DNA from: Blastococcus litoris
GTDB taxonomy: Bacteria; Actinomycetota; Actinomycetes; Mycobacteriales; Geodermatophilaceae
Direction of reading: 5' to 3'
Length of the DNA stretch: 64,000 nucleotides
Assembly: GCF_003075095.1 (NCBI RefSeq)
Contig: NZ_QCZF01000003.1
Span: forward strand, 372,001 to 436,000
The translations under genes were made by a program, and so were the position numbers. The notes beneath the pieces were generated by a model, which was given only the letters and a program-made list of their open reading frames with translations, ran no database searches and was not told where the DNA came from. Of the stretch, positions 23,883 through 30,911 are shown piece after piece (within the stretch, counting starts at the first letter, position 1; every line of letters begins with the position of its first letter).

Positions 23883-24314
23883 TCAGGGGAGCGTCGGTGC
23901 GCGGGCGCTGGCCGTCGCGGTGCGTTCCAGCGGCTCGCCGCCCAGGAAGAGCCAGCCGAAGGCGATCTCGACGTGGCGCGTGCAGCGGACCGTCACCTCG
24001 GCGCCGTCGGTCTCCGCGGACCAGGAGTCCAGCACCGTCCCGCCGTCGGCGAGCTGGTCGGCGACGGCGGCCTGCGCGGTGGCTCGCGTCAGGGGGAGCT
24101 CGGCACCCACTCCCCGGCTGTAGACGGCCGCTTCGTCGGTGCGGTTGGCCGCCGCGAGGGCGGCACCGTCGCACACCGCCTGCACCTCCTGCTGCTCGAG
24201 GAACGCGTCGGAGGCGGCGATCGCGCCGAACGCCATCAGGGCGGCGACCGTCCAGCAGACCAGCACGAACGGCAGGGTCGAACCCCGTTCCCCGTCCTCC
24301 TGGCCCTGCCGCAC
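23883..24314 (-). CDS. TadE/TadG-like pilus-assembly-type membrane protein
   Basis: Short protein of 143 residues with the layout of TadE/TadG-like minor pilins. A charged N-terminus with GERGS is followed by one transmembrane helix (about residues 13-32), then EVQAVCDGAALAAAN and a small extracytoplasmic domain with two cysteines. The ERGS...helix...CDGAALAAA pattern is typical of Flp-pilus-associated pseudopilins encoded in actinobacterial tad clusters. No other tad gene is in the window, so it is an orphan here. The GTG at 24314 lacks a strong ribosome-binding site, so the start is tentative. DnaA-box-like repeats lie just upstream. Confidence 0.7.
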   Translation of the reverse strand: MRQGQEDGERGSTLPFVLVCWTVAALMAFGAIAASDAFLEQQEVQAVCDGAALAAANRTDEAAVYSRGVGAELPLTRATAQAAVADQLADGGTVLDSWSAETDGAEVTVRCTRHVEIAFGWLFLGGEPLERTATASARAPTLP

Positions 24315-24339
24315 CGGGGCAGCGTAGGTGCGGGAGGAG

Positions 24340-24425
24340 TTGTCCACCGCCTGTGGACAGGATCTGTGGACACTGTGGACACCCGATCGGGTGGCGCCCT
24401 GCGCCGCGCGGGTGCCTGTGGACGG
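24340..24425. repeat. Cluster of five DnaA-box-like 9-mers
   Basis: TTGTCCACC occurs at 24340-24348. On the opposite orientation TGTGGACAG (24352), TGTGGACAC (24365), TGTGGACAC (24374) and TGTGGACGG (24417) follow. The actinobacterial DnaA box is TTGTCCACA, complement TGTGGACAA, so each differs from consensus by one or two bases. The cluster lies between divergent genes. Binding by DnaA is an inference. Confidence 0.5.
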
Positions 24426-24463
24426 CGGCCCCGCGCGCCCGACGCCGGCGCCAGACTCCGCCC

Positions 24464-24748
24464 ATGTCCATCGAGATGCCCGCCGCCGAGGTCCACGCCC
24501 TCGCCGGCACCCTCCGTGCGGCCGCGGCCGACGCCGAGGAGATCGCGCCGCGTCTGGACGGGGCGGGCGACGTGGGGGAGACCCTGCAGCCGGCCGTCGA
24601 GGCCTTCCTGGACTGCCACCGCACGGCCGGGCGGGTCGTGGCCGGGGAACTCGGCTGGCTGGCCGGCACCGTCGCCGCCGTCGCCGACTCGTGGCTGGCG
24701 CTCGACCGGGGCCTGCTCGCCTCGCGCGGCCGGGCGGTGGCGGGATGA
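24464..24748 (+). CDS. EspC/WXG100-like small helical protein
   Basis: A 94-residue Ala-rich helical protein resembling the small EspC-like (type VII secretion target) family. The pattern is a helix around VHALAGTLRAAAADAEEI, a short turn, then ETLQPAVEAFLDCHRTAGRVVAGELGWLAGTVAAVADSW. It has no signal peptide and no clear WXG. The ATG at 24464 is not preceded by a strong Shine-Dalgarno. Its stop overlaps the next gene by four bases (ATGA), so the two proteins probably act together. No type VII machinery gene (EccC, EccD, MycP) is in the window, so secretion is inference. Confidence 0.65.
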   Translation: MSIEMPAAEVHALAGTLRAAAADAEEIAPRLDGAGDVGETLQPAVEAFLDCHRTAGRVVAGELGWLAGTVAAVADSWLALDRGLLASRGRAVAG

Positions 24749-26889
24749 GCGTGACGATGCCCGGCAAGACCCCGCTCGACCTGCCCCCCGGGGACCCGTC
24801 GGCGGTCGACGACCTGGTGCGCGACGTCGAGGGCGCCGGGTACCGGCTGGCGTCGCTCGCCGACGTCCTGGCCGGCCCCGCCGCGGCGGCACCGGGCTGG
24901 CTGGGGGCGGATGCGACCGCCGCCACCACCCAGCTGGCGCGCGTCGCCGGGATCACGCGTGCGGCCGCGGACGCGGTGCTCGCGGCGCGCAGCCGGCTGA
25001 GCGCCCACGGAGAGCTGCTCCGCGACACCCGCCGGGAGGTCACCGCGTTGCGCGAGGAGCAGGACGAGGACTTCCGCTCGGCGTGGCGGCGGCTCGGTGA
25101 CGCGCAGGACCTCCAGCTCGCCGTCATGACGGGCGCGCCGGCCTGGGCCGGTGAGGTGGCGGAGGTGGAGGCGTCGGAGGCGCGCCGCTGCCGGAGGCAC
25201 CGCGTGCTGCTCGAGGAGCTGGCGGACGACGCCGCGGCCACGGCACGTGCGCTCGCTGATGCCGGGCGACCCCTGGGGGGCACCGGGCGGGCCGGGGACG
25301 GCGGGCGCGTCCTCGCCCACCTCGCCGCCGAGCTGCCGGGCTGGGGCGACCCGGAGCTGGCGTCCCGCGGGGTCGAGCTGGCCGCCCGGCTGAGGAACGG
25401 GCCGCTGACGCCGTCGGAACGTGCTGCCCTCGCCGCCGAGGCGGCGGCGTACTCGGGCAGCCCGGCCTTCGCCACCACGCTGGTGCGCGGGCTGGGGACC
25501 GAGGGGGTGGCGGGCCTGCTCCGGGCGCTGGGGTCGGACCCGGTGGAGGCCGCCGACGACCCGGTGGCGGCTCTGCTGGCGGCCGCTCTGGGCGCCGCCG
25601 TGCCCGGTGACCACCGGCGGGACGGGATCGCGGCCGCCCTGGGCGCCACCTACGTCCGGGCCGACGACCTCGGTGCCGACGCGATCGCCATCGGGATGGC
25701 TGCGGTCCTCGTCGCGGGGGAGCGGTCGGGCGGGCCGCGGGCGGGCACCGTGGCGGAGTGGGCGCGGCAGCTGCTCCGGCGGGAACGGCACCTGGGCACC
25801 CCCGCCGGGATGACGGTGACGGGCTGGGGCCGGAGGGGCGAGGCCGGCGACCCCCTCGCCGTCGCCGTCGGCACGCTGGCCCGCAGCGGGGATCCCGGGG
25901 CCGCGGCAGCCCTGCTCGCGGACGGGGCGGTCTGGGAAGGCGCCCTGGGCCGGTTCTGGGGTGACGACGGGGCGGCGCTGGGTGAGGTGGTGCGCCTCGC
26001 CGGGAGCGACGCCGGGGCGGCGGGCGAGCGTGCCGTGCTGGCCGGGCTGGAGACGATCGGCGCCGGCCTGGTGGCGGGCGACCCGGACGACCGGACGCTG
26101 GACCGCGGGGTGGTCGAGGCCGTGTCGCGGGACCTGGCGGCTGCGGTGGCCGCCCACGTGGACGTCGTGGCCGGCGCGTTGTCGTCGGTCGCGACGGAGC
26201 GCGGCGGCGAGGCCGTCGGGGACGTGCTGAGGGGCCTGGGCTCCGTCTCGGTGGACCGGCAGGCGGCGGCCACCCTGGAGCAGGCTCTGGCCGGGTGGGC
26301 CGCCGCCCAGCCGCACGACCTCGCGGGCAGCAGCCGGTCGGAGCCGCTCCCGGCCGTGGCCGTGCCGTCGGCCTACCTGGCCGTGCGGGAGTACGGGCAG
26401 CGGCTGAGCCACGCGATGGACGGCTTCGAGGTCCAGGACGAGGCGGAGGACGAGGCGGCCCTCTGGGACTGGACGGCAGGCCTGCTCCTGGAGGTGGTCT
26501 CCTACGCGCCGGCCAAGCCTGTCGGTCTCCTCGCCGACGTCGTGGGGGCCTACGCCCCGCTGCTGCTCGGCGTGGACGGCTCGTACGAGGTGGGACCCGA
26601 CGGCGGGCTGCGGTTCGACGCGGACGACGCGGTGGACGGTGCGCTGGCCGTGCTCCCGCCGGAACTGTCCGGCCGCGCCGCTGCTGTCGGAGCGCAGGCC
26701 GAGGCGTCGTTCCGCCGCGCCGGCGCGGTGCTCGGCGCCCCAGCGGCCCCGGACGGGGTCCGGCGTGACTACGCGGCCGCCACCACCGACCTCGTGGCCG
26801 ACCTGGCGGGCGGTCAGCTGATCGACGGGGCGAAGGACCGCGCCACCCGGGCCGCGACGATCTCCGAGTTCCTGCCTGGGCGTCGCTGA
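24745..26889 (+). CDS. Large WXG-containing alanine-rich protein, function unknown
   Basis: A 714-residue protein with a WXG100-like N-terminal helical hairpin (residues about 20-110) and a W-L-G turn at residues 52-54. The long Ala/Gly/Asp-rich remainder has no transmembrane segment or catalytic motif that I can recognise. EAAAYSGSPAFATTLVRGLG near residue 232 recalls large DUF6571-type actinobacterial proteins, but I cannot confirm this. No toxin domain or Cys-rich region is visible at the C-terminus. It overlaps the upstream EspC-like gene by four bases, which suggests a partner pair. It could be a type VII substrate or a structural protein. Confidence 0.6.
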   Translation: MSVTMPGKTPLDLPPGDPSAVDDLVRDVEGAGYRLASLADVLAGPAAAAPGWLGADATAATTQLARVAGITRAAADAVLAARSRLSAHGELLRDTRREVTALREEQDEDFRSAWRRLGDAQDLQLAVMTGAPAWAGEVAEVEASEARRCRRHRVLLEELADDAAATARALADAGRPLGGTGRAGDGGRVLAHLAAELPGWGDPELASRGVELAARLRNGPLTPSERAALAAEAAAYSGSPAFATTLVRGLGTEGVAGLLRALGSDPVEAADDPVAALLAAALGAAVPGDHRRDGIAAALGATYVRADDLGADAIAIGMAAVLVAGERSGGPRAGTVAEWARQLLRRERHLGTPAGMTVTGWGRRGEAGDPLAVAVGTLARSGDPGAAAALLADGAVWEGALGRFWGDDGAALGEVVRLAGSDAGAAGERAVLAGLETIGAGLVAGDPDDRTLDRGVVEAVSRDLAAAVAAHVDVVAGALSSVATERGGEAVGDVLRGLGSVSVDRQAAATLEQALAGWAAAQPHDLAGSSRSEPLPAVAVPSAYLAVREYGQRLSHAMDGFEVQDEAEDEAALWDWTAGLLLEVVSYAPAKPVGLLADVVGAYAPLLLGVDGSYEVGPDGGLRFDADDAVDGALAVLPPELSGRAAAVGAQAEASFRRAGAVLGAPAAPDGVRRDYAAATTDLVADLAGGQLIDGAKDRATRAATISEFLPGRR

Positions 26890-27101
26890 CATCGTTTTCC
26901 ACCCGAATTAGTGACCGCTGGTGGAACCTCGATCACTGAGAGCGACGACGCGACATTCGTTCACCCGGTCGTGATCTTCGATGCTTGTCCGGACGGGTGA
27001 CGGGAAGCAATGTCTCCAGCGCGGTCCGTACTGAACGACGCTCTGCCCCCGCGCGTAGGTGGCTGCCGCACGTCGCAGTCAGTCATGCCTGGGAGGCAAT
27101 C

Positions 27102-27209
27102 GTGAGCAGCAGTGTGCAGATGTCCGTCTCGAACCGTGGCGGCAAGTGGGCCCGTGGCGGCAAGTGGGCGCGTGGCGGCAAGTGGGCCCGCGGAGGCAAG
27201 TGGGCCTGA
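27102..27209 (+). CDS. 35-residue peptide with four RGGKWA repeats
   Basis: GTG start at 27102 with GGGAGG at 27091-27096, five bases upstream. The product is a 35-residue peptide: an 11-residue leader (VSSSVQMSVSN, read with initiator Met), then RGGKWA four times. It ends in TGA directly after the last repeat. The 18-nt units start at 27135, 27153, 27171 and 27189 and differ only at third codon positions. The repeat part carries four Arg, four Lys and four Trp and no acidic residue, so it is strongly cationic. It has no Cys, Ser or Thr in the repeats. A hairpin follows at 27233-27263. I do not recognise the family. An internal ATG at 27120 is an alternative start. Confidence 0.6.
   Translation: MSSSVQMSVSNRGGKWARGGKWARGGKWARGGKWA
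27135..27206 (+). repeat. Four tandem 18-bp units encoding RGGKWA
   Basis: Four direct 18-bp units sit head to tail inside the small peptide gene. Compared with units 1 and 3, unit 2 differs at one third-codon position (GCG for GCC). Unit 4 differs at two (CGC for CGT, GGA for GGC). There is no amino-acid change. Confidence 0.9.
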
Positions 27210-27232
27210 TCGGCCCCGCAGTTCCCGCGCAG

Positions 27233-27263
27233 GACGGGGCGCCCCGCACGGTGTCGCCCCGTC
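27233..27263 (+). terminator. Hairpin after the RGGKWA peptide gene
   Basis: GACGGGGCG and CGCCCCGTC form a 9-bp perfect stem with a 13-base loop, 24 bases after the peptide stop codon. There is no T-run, as is common for high-GC actinobacteria. It may separate the peptide transcript from the GGDEF-EAL gene. Confidence 0.4.
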
Positions 27264-27306
27264 CCGCCGCCCTGCGACCCGTCTCACCCGACGGGGCCGT
27301 GGAGCC

Positions 27307-27334
27307 TTGCGCGGGGCCGCCTCGCTGTTAGCCT
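27307..27334 (+). promoter_or_regulatory. Candidate promoter of the GGDEF-EAL gene
   Basis: TTGCGC at 27307-27312 and TAGCCT at 27329-27334 are separated by 16 bases. This would place the transcript start about 20 bases before the ATG. Both hexamers are imperfect matches to the housekeeping consensus. Confidence 0.35.
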
Positions 27335-27359
27335 CGGCGCGCCCGACTTCCCAGGGGAA

Positions 27360-29909
27360 ATGCAGGTACGAGTGGCCGAGCAGCAGGACCGAGCGCCGTC
27401 GCGGTCGCTGCGTCTCCGCAACCCCTGGAGCGTGGCCTGGATCGGCCTCGCCGTCGCGATCCCGATCTCCCTCTGGGTCCTCCCGCCGCTGGCCGGATCC
27501 GTCGAGCCCGTCCTCCTGATCGCGGCGTTCGTCGGCCTGGTCGCCGCGGAGTCGTTCAACGTCGACTTCGAGTTCCGGCGCCAGACGTTCGCCTGGTCCC
27601 CGAGCGAGATCGCCTTCGTCATGGCGCTCGTCGCGGTCGGTCCCGCCTGGACGGCGGTCGCCTGGGCGATCGCGGTCGGCCTCGTCGGCCTGGCGCAGGG
27701 GTACGCCCCGCCCAAGGCCGCGTTCAACGTCAGCCTCGTCGTCATCGAGGTCTGCATCGCCGTCGGCGTCCTGCGGGTGCTCCCCGCCGGGGACATCTCC
27801 GAGCCGCGGACCTGGCTGGCCTACCTGGTCGCCGTCGTGGTCGCCACCGTCCTCGGGGCCGGCCTGATCGCCGCCGCCATCACCGCCACCCAGGGCTACC
27901 CCGGGCGGGCGCTCTGGACCTCGCTGTTCATACCGGTGCTGATGGTCAGCCCGGTGGCGGTGATCGTCGGGCTGGCGGTGCTGCTGCTGGTCAGCGTCAG
28001 CCCGTGGGTGTGGCTGCTGATCGCACCGCTGCTCGTCGCGCTGGCGCTGCTCTACCGCCGGTTCGCCGCCGTCACGCGCGAGGGCCACAGCGTCGAGCGG
28101 GTCTACGACTTCGCCCGCCGCGTGGAGCAGGTCCCGCCCGACGAGTCCGGCACGCGGCAGATCGTCGAGGCCGTGCGCGAGCTGCTCAACGCCGACCGCG
28201 TGGCCCTGTGGCTGCCGCCCTACCTCGACGAGGAGCCCCGCCTCGTCGTCGTCGCCGAGAACGGCGCGGTCTGGTACGACGGCCCGGGCGACCCCGACGA
28301 CCTGTTCCGCCGCCGCGCGGTCGAGTCCACCGACGGCCCGGTCCGCGTCTCGCTCAGCCGGGCCGACGACGAGGAGGCCGCCGCGCTCGTGCGGCGGGGT
28401 GTCTCCGACCTGCTGGGCGCCGCCGTCATGACCGCCGCCGGTGAGCCCGGCTACCTCGAGGTGTGCGACCGGCGCAGCGACATCATCTCGTTCGGCGACA
28501 GCGACAGCGCCGCCCTGGACTCGATGCTCACGCACGTCAACGCGGCCATCCGGCACCAGCAGCTGCTGACCCAGATCCGCTACGACGCCGACCACGACCG
28601 GCTCACCGGGCTGCCCAACCGGCAGCGCCTGGCCGCCGAGATCGACCAGCTCCTCTCGGCCGACCCGGTCACCGCGCGCGCCGGGCTGATCCTCGCGGCG
28701 CTGGGCAACTACACCGACGTCACCGACACCCTCGGGCACGCGGCCAGCGACGAGCTGCTGCTGGTCACCGCCGGTCTGCTGCGCGAGCACGCCCCGCCGA
28801 CGGCGCTGCTGGCGCGGATGGAGGGCGAGCAGTTCGCCGTCCTGCTGCCCGGGCTGTCCCTGCAGGCCACCGAGCGCGCCGCCCGGCGGCTGCGGGAGGC
28901 GGCCTCCACGCGGGCCCGGGTCGCCGGCCTCGACCTGGAGGTCACGCTCACCATCGGCGTCGCCGCGGCCCCGGTGCACGGCACGGACTCGGGGATGCTC
29001 ATGCAGCGCGCCGACGTGGCGCTGCTCGCCGCCGCGGACTCGGGCGGCGTGGCCAGCTACCACCCGGTGCTGGACCAGCAGAGCCTGCGCCGCCTGCAGC
29101 TGGGCACGGAGCTCGAGCAGGCGATGGCCGACGGTCAGATCAGCGTCGTCTTCCAGCCGATCATCGACGCCCAGACCTCCGACATCGTCTCGGTCGAGAC
29201 GCTGGTCCGGTGGGCGCACCCGCGCTACGGCTCGATCCCCCCGGACGACTTCATCCACCTGGCCGAGCAGATCGGCCGCATCGGCGCGGTGACCGACCAC
29301 GTCCTGGACCTGGCGCTCGCGCGCTGCCGGCGGTGGCTCGACCAGGACATCGCCCTGTCGGTCGCGGTGAACCTGTCGGTGCACTGCCTCACCGAGCCCG
29401 ACCTCGTCGCCCGCGTGCGCCGCGCCCTGCAGCGCCACCGCGTCCCCGGCGAGCTGCTGACCCTCGAGCTGACCGAGGGCAGCGTCGTCGACGACTCGGT
29501 GCGCGACAGCACCGTCCTGGCCGACCTCCACGGCCTCGGGCTCCGGCTGTCCATGGACGACTTCGGCACCGGCTACTCGTCGCTCTCGCAGCTGCGCCAG
29601 CTGCCGATCGACGAGGTCAAGATCGACAAGTCCTTCGTGCTCGGGATGTCGACCAGCCAGGGGGAGTCGTTCATCGCCCGGTCGATCATCGAACTGGCCC
29701 ACAACCTGGGCCTGCGCGTGGTCGCCGAGGGTGTCGAGGACGAGCTGACCCGCAACCTGCTGGCGGAGATGGGCTGCGACAAGCTGCAGGGCTTCCTGGT
29801 CAGCCGGCCGCTGCCCGACGACCGCCTGGAGAGCTGGCTCCTGGCCCGGACCGGGGTGCGCAAGGCCGCGCCGGGAGCCACCCACCGGAGGCTGTTCGTC
29901 CGCACCTGA
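27360..29909 (+). CDS. Membrane GGDEF-EAL protein with degenerate GGDEF (cyclic di-GMP turnover)
   Basis: An 849-residue protein: about seven transmembrane helices (residues 25-240), a GAF-like region (about 255-395), GGDEF domain (about 410-560) and EAL domain (about 580-830). The diguanylate cyclase motif reads EGEQF at residues 488-492 instead of GGDEF, so cyclase activity is doubtful. The EAL motif is ETL at 613-615, keeping the catalytic Glu. DDFGTGYS (733-740), EVKIDKSF and VAEGVED are intact, so cyclic di-GMP phosphodiesterase activity is plausible. ATG at 27360 follows AGGGGAA very closely; GTG at 27372 would give better spacing. It lies 150 bases after the RGGKWA peptide gene. Confidence 0.9.
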   Translation: MQVRVAEQQDRAPSRSLRLRNPWSVAWIGLAVAIPISLWVLPPLAGSVEPVLLIAAFVGLVAAESFNVDFEFRRQTFAWSPSEIAFVMALVAVGPAWTAVAWAIAVGLVGLAQGYAPPKAAFNVSLVVIEVCIAVGVLRVLPAGDISEPRTWLAYLVAVVVATVLGAGLIAAAITATQGYPGRALWTSLFIPVLMVSPVAVIVGLAVLLLVSVSPWVWLLIAPLLVALALLYRRFAAVTREGHSVERVYDFARRVEQVPPDESGTRQIVEAVRELLNADRVALWLPPYLDEEPRLVVVAENGAVWYDGPGDPDDLFRRRAVESTDGPVRVSLSRADDEEAAALVRRGVSDLLGAAVMTAAGEPGYLEVCDRRSDIISFGDSDSAALDSMLTHVNAAIRHQQLLTQIRYDADHDRLTGLPNRQRLAAEIDQLLSADPVTARAGLILAALGNYTDVTDTLGHAASDELLLVTAGLLREHAPPTALLARMEGEQFAVLLPGLSLQATERAARRLREAASTRARVAGLDLEVTLTIGVAAAPVHGTDSGMLMQRADVALLAAADSGGVASYHPVLDQQSLRRLQLGTELEQAMADGQISVVFQPIIDAQTSDIVSVETLVRWAHPRYGSIPPDDFIHLAEQIGRIGAVTDHVLDLALARCRRWLDQDIALSVAVNLSVHCLTEPDLVARVRRALQRHRVPGELLTLELTEGSVVDDSVRDSTVLADLHGLGLRLSMDDFGTGYSSLSQLRQLPIDEVKIDKSFVLGMSTSQGESFIARSIIELAHNLGLRVVAEGVEDELTRNLLAEMGCDKLQGFLVSRPLPDDRLESWLLARTGVRKAAPGATHRRLFVRT

Positions 29910-29979
29910 GCACGCGCCGAACCCCCTGCCCGACGGGACGGCAGCGGTCAGGTACAGTTCTCGACGGCTCTTCGAGCAC

Positions 29980-30052
29980 GCCCCTTTAGCTCAGTCGGCA
30001 GAGCGTCTCCATGGTAAGGAGAAGGTCTACGGTTCGATTCCGTAAAGGGGCT
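29980..30052 (+). tRNA. tRNA-Thr (anticodon GGT)
   Basis: The acceptor arms GCCCCTT and AAGGGGC pair fully. The anticodon loop ATGGTAA is closed by TCTCC/GGAGA and gives anticodon GGT. The T-arm contains GGTTCGATTCC. It is 73 bases with discriminator T and no encoded CCA. A TACAGT -10-like hexamer lies at 29953-29958. Confidence 0.97.
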
Positions 30053-30099
30053 CAGTGACCAGCCGGTCCAGTCGCGAGACCGGGCCGCACGGTCATCCC

Positions 30100-30173
30100 G
30101 GCGGTGTAGCTCAGCCTGGTAGAGCAAGCGGCTCATAATCGCTGTGTCACCGGTTCAAGTCCGGTCACCGCTA
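30100..30173 (+). tRNA. tRNA-Met, elongator type (anticodon CAT)
   Basis: Acceptor arms GGCGGTG and CACCGCT pair with one G:T at the end. The anticodon loop CTCATAA gives CAT. The first acceptor base pair is a G:T wobble rather than the C:A mismatch of initiator tRNA, and three G:C pairs at the anticodon stem base are lacking, so this is the elongator. It lies 47 bases after tRNA-Thr. Confidence 0.95.
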
Positions 30174-30178
30174 CTCCC

Positions 30179-30206
30179 GACGGACCCCGCACGGCCGGGG
30201 TCCGTC
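30179..30206 (+). terminator. Terminator-like hairpin after the tRNA-Thr/Met pair
   Basis: An 11-bp perfect stem (GACGGACCCCG with its complement) has a six-base loop. It starts six bases after tRNA-Met and lies 65 bases before rpmG. There is no T-run. Confidence 0.55.
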
Positions 30207-30270
30207 CGCACGTCAGGAACACCGCACCGGCAGCCGCCGGGGCGCAGGCACAAGGCTAGGAGCACTCCTC

Positions 30271-30435
30271 ATGGCAGCGACCGACATCCGTCCGAAGATC
30301 ACCCTGGCCTGCCAGGAGTGCAAGAACCGCAACTACATCACCCGCAAGAACCGGCGGAACGACCCCGACCGGCTCGAGCTGATGAAGTACTGCCCCAAGG
30401 ACCGCAAGCACACCTTGCACCGCGAGACGCGCTGA
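30271..30435 (+). CDS. rpmG: 50S ribosomal protein L33
   Basis: A 54-residue ribosomal protein beginning [17 protein letters not shown] and ending HTLHRETR, matching actinobacterial L33 over its whole length. The zinc-ribbon form normally has four Cys as two CxxC pairs. Here the first pair is Cys14 and Cys17, but the second reads CPKD, Cys41 and Asp44, so the fourth ligand is Asp. The start is ATG at 30271, with TAGGAGC upstream. The order tRNA-Thr, tRNA-Met, rpmG, hadA, hadB is conserved in actinobacteria. Confidence 0.95.
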   Translation: MAATDIRPKITLACQECKNRNYITRKNRRNDPDRLELMKYCPKDRKHTLHRETR

Positions 30436-30467
30436 CGCGCGCCGACAGCTGAGCCGAAGGCGGGAGC

Positions 30468-30911
30468 ATGGCGCTGGACCGGGAACTGGTCGGGCGCAGC
30501 TACCCGCCCTCTGCCGTCTACGAGGTCGGCCGGGCGAAGATCGCCGAGTTCGCGGCCGCCGTCGGTGAGGACAGCCCGGTCCACCGCGATCCCGAGGCCG
30601 CCCGCGCCGCCGGCCACTCCGACGTCATCGCCCCGCCGACCTTCGCGATCGTGGTCAGCCTCGAGGCCGCGATGGTGGTCCTCGACGACCCGGACGTCGC
30701 GATCGACTACTCCCGGGTCGTGCACGGCGAGCAGCGGTTCGCCCACCACCGGCCGATCCGCGCCGGTGACCGCCTCGTCGCCACCACCACGATCGACGCG
30801 GCCCGCACGGTGGCCGGCAACGACATGCTGACCGCGCGGGTCGACCTCGCCACCGAGGGCGGCGAGCCGGTGTGCACCGCGACGTCGATGCTCGTGGCCC
30901 GGGGGGAGTGA
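30468..30911 (+). CDS. hadA: (3R)-hydroxyacyl dehydratase subunit A-like, MaoC N-terminal type (HadA)
   Basis: A 147-residue hot-dog-fold protein of the MaoC-dehydratase N-terminal type (UPF0336). MALDRELVGRSYPP and VGEDSPVHRDPEAARAAGHSDVIAPPTF are close to mycobacterial HadA, the non-catalytic partner of HadB. In mycobacteria HadAB dehydrates 3-hydroxyacyl-ACP in FAS-II. Here, without hadC, it more likely serves general fatty-acid synthesis; that is inference. It follows rpmG by 32 bases and its stop overlaps the hadB ATG by one base. Confidence 0.88.
   Translation: MALDRELVGRSYPPSAVYEVGRAKIAEFAAAVGEDSPVHRDPEAARAAGHSDVIAPPTFAIVVSLEAAMVVLDDPDVAIDYSRVVHGEQRFAHHRPIRAGDRLVATTTIDAARTVAGNDMLTARVDLATEGGEPVCTATSMLVARGE

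Noticed and set aside
24340-24425. Chromosomal origin (oriC)
   Set aside because: dnaA, dnaN and rpmH are not present in the window and no AT-rich unwinding region is visible; only DnaA-box-like 9-mers are seen.
23803-26892. Very long open frame on the minus strand opposite the EspC-like and WXG protein genes
   Set aside because: It is antisense to two coding genes with good coding features, shows Arg/Gly/His-rich composition typical of high-GC shadow frames, and spans the intergenic and tRNA-Tyr region.
26890-27101. Cyclic di-GMP riboswitch upstream of the peptide and GGDEF-EAL genes
   Set aside because: I could not find the conserved GEMM-I or GEMM-II core sequences in this 212-base stretch, so no riboswitch is claimed. 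It holds no other feature I can support.
27135-27206. CRISPR-like array of 18-bp repeats
   Set aside because: The units are contiguous without spacers, are in reading frame and encode a repeated peptide; no cas gene is near.
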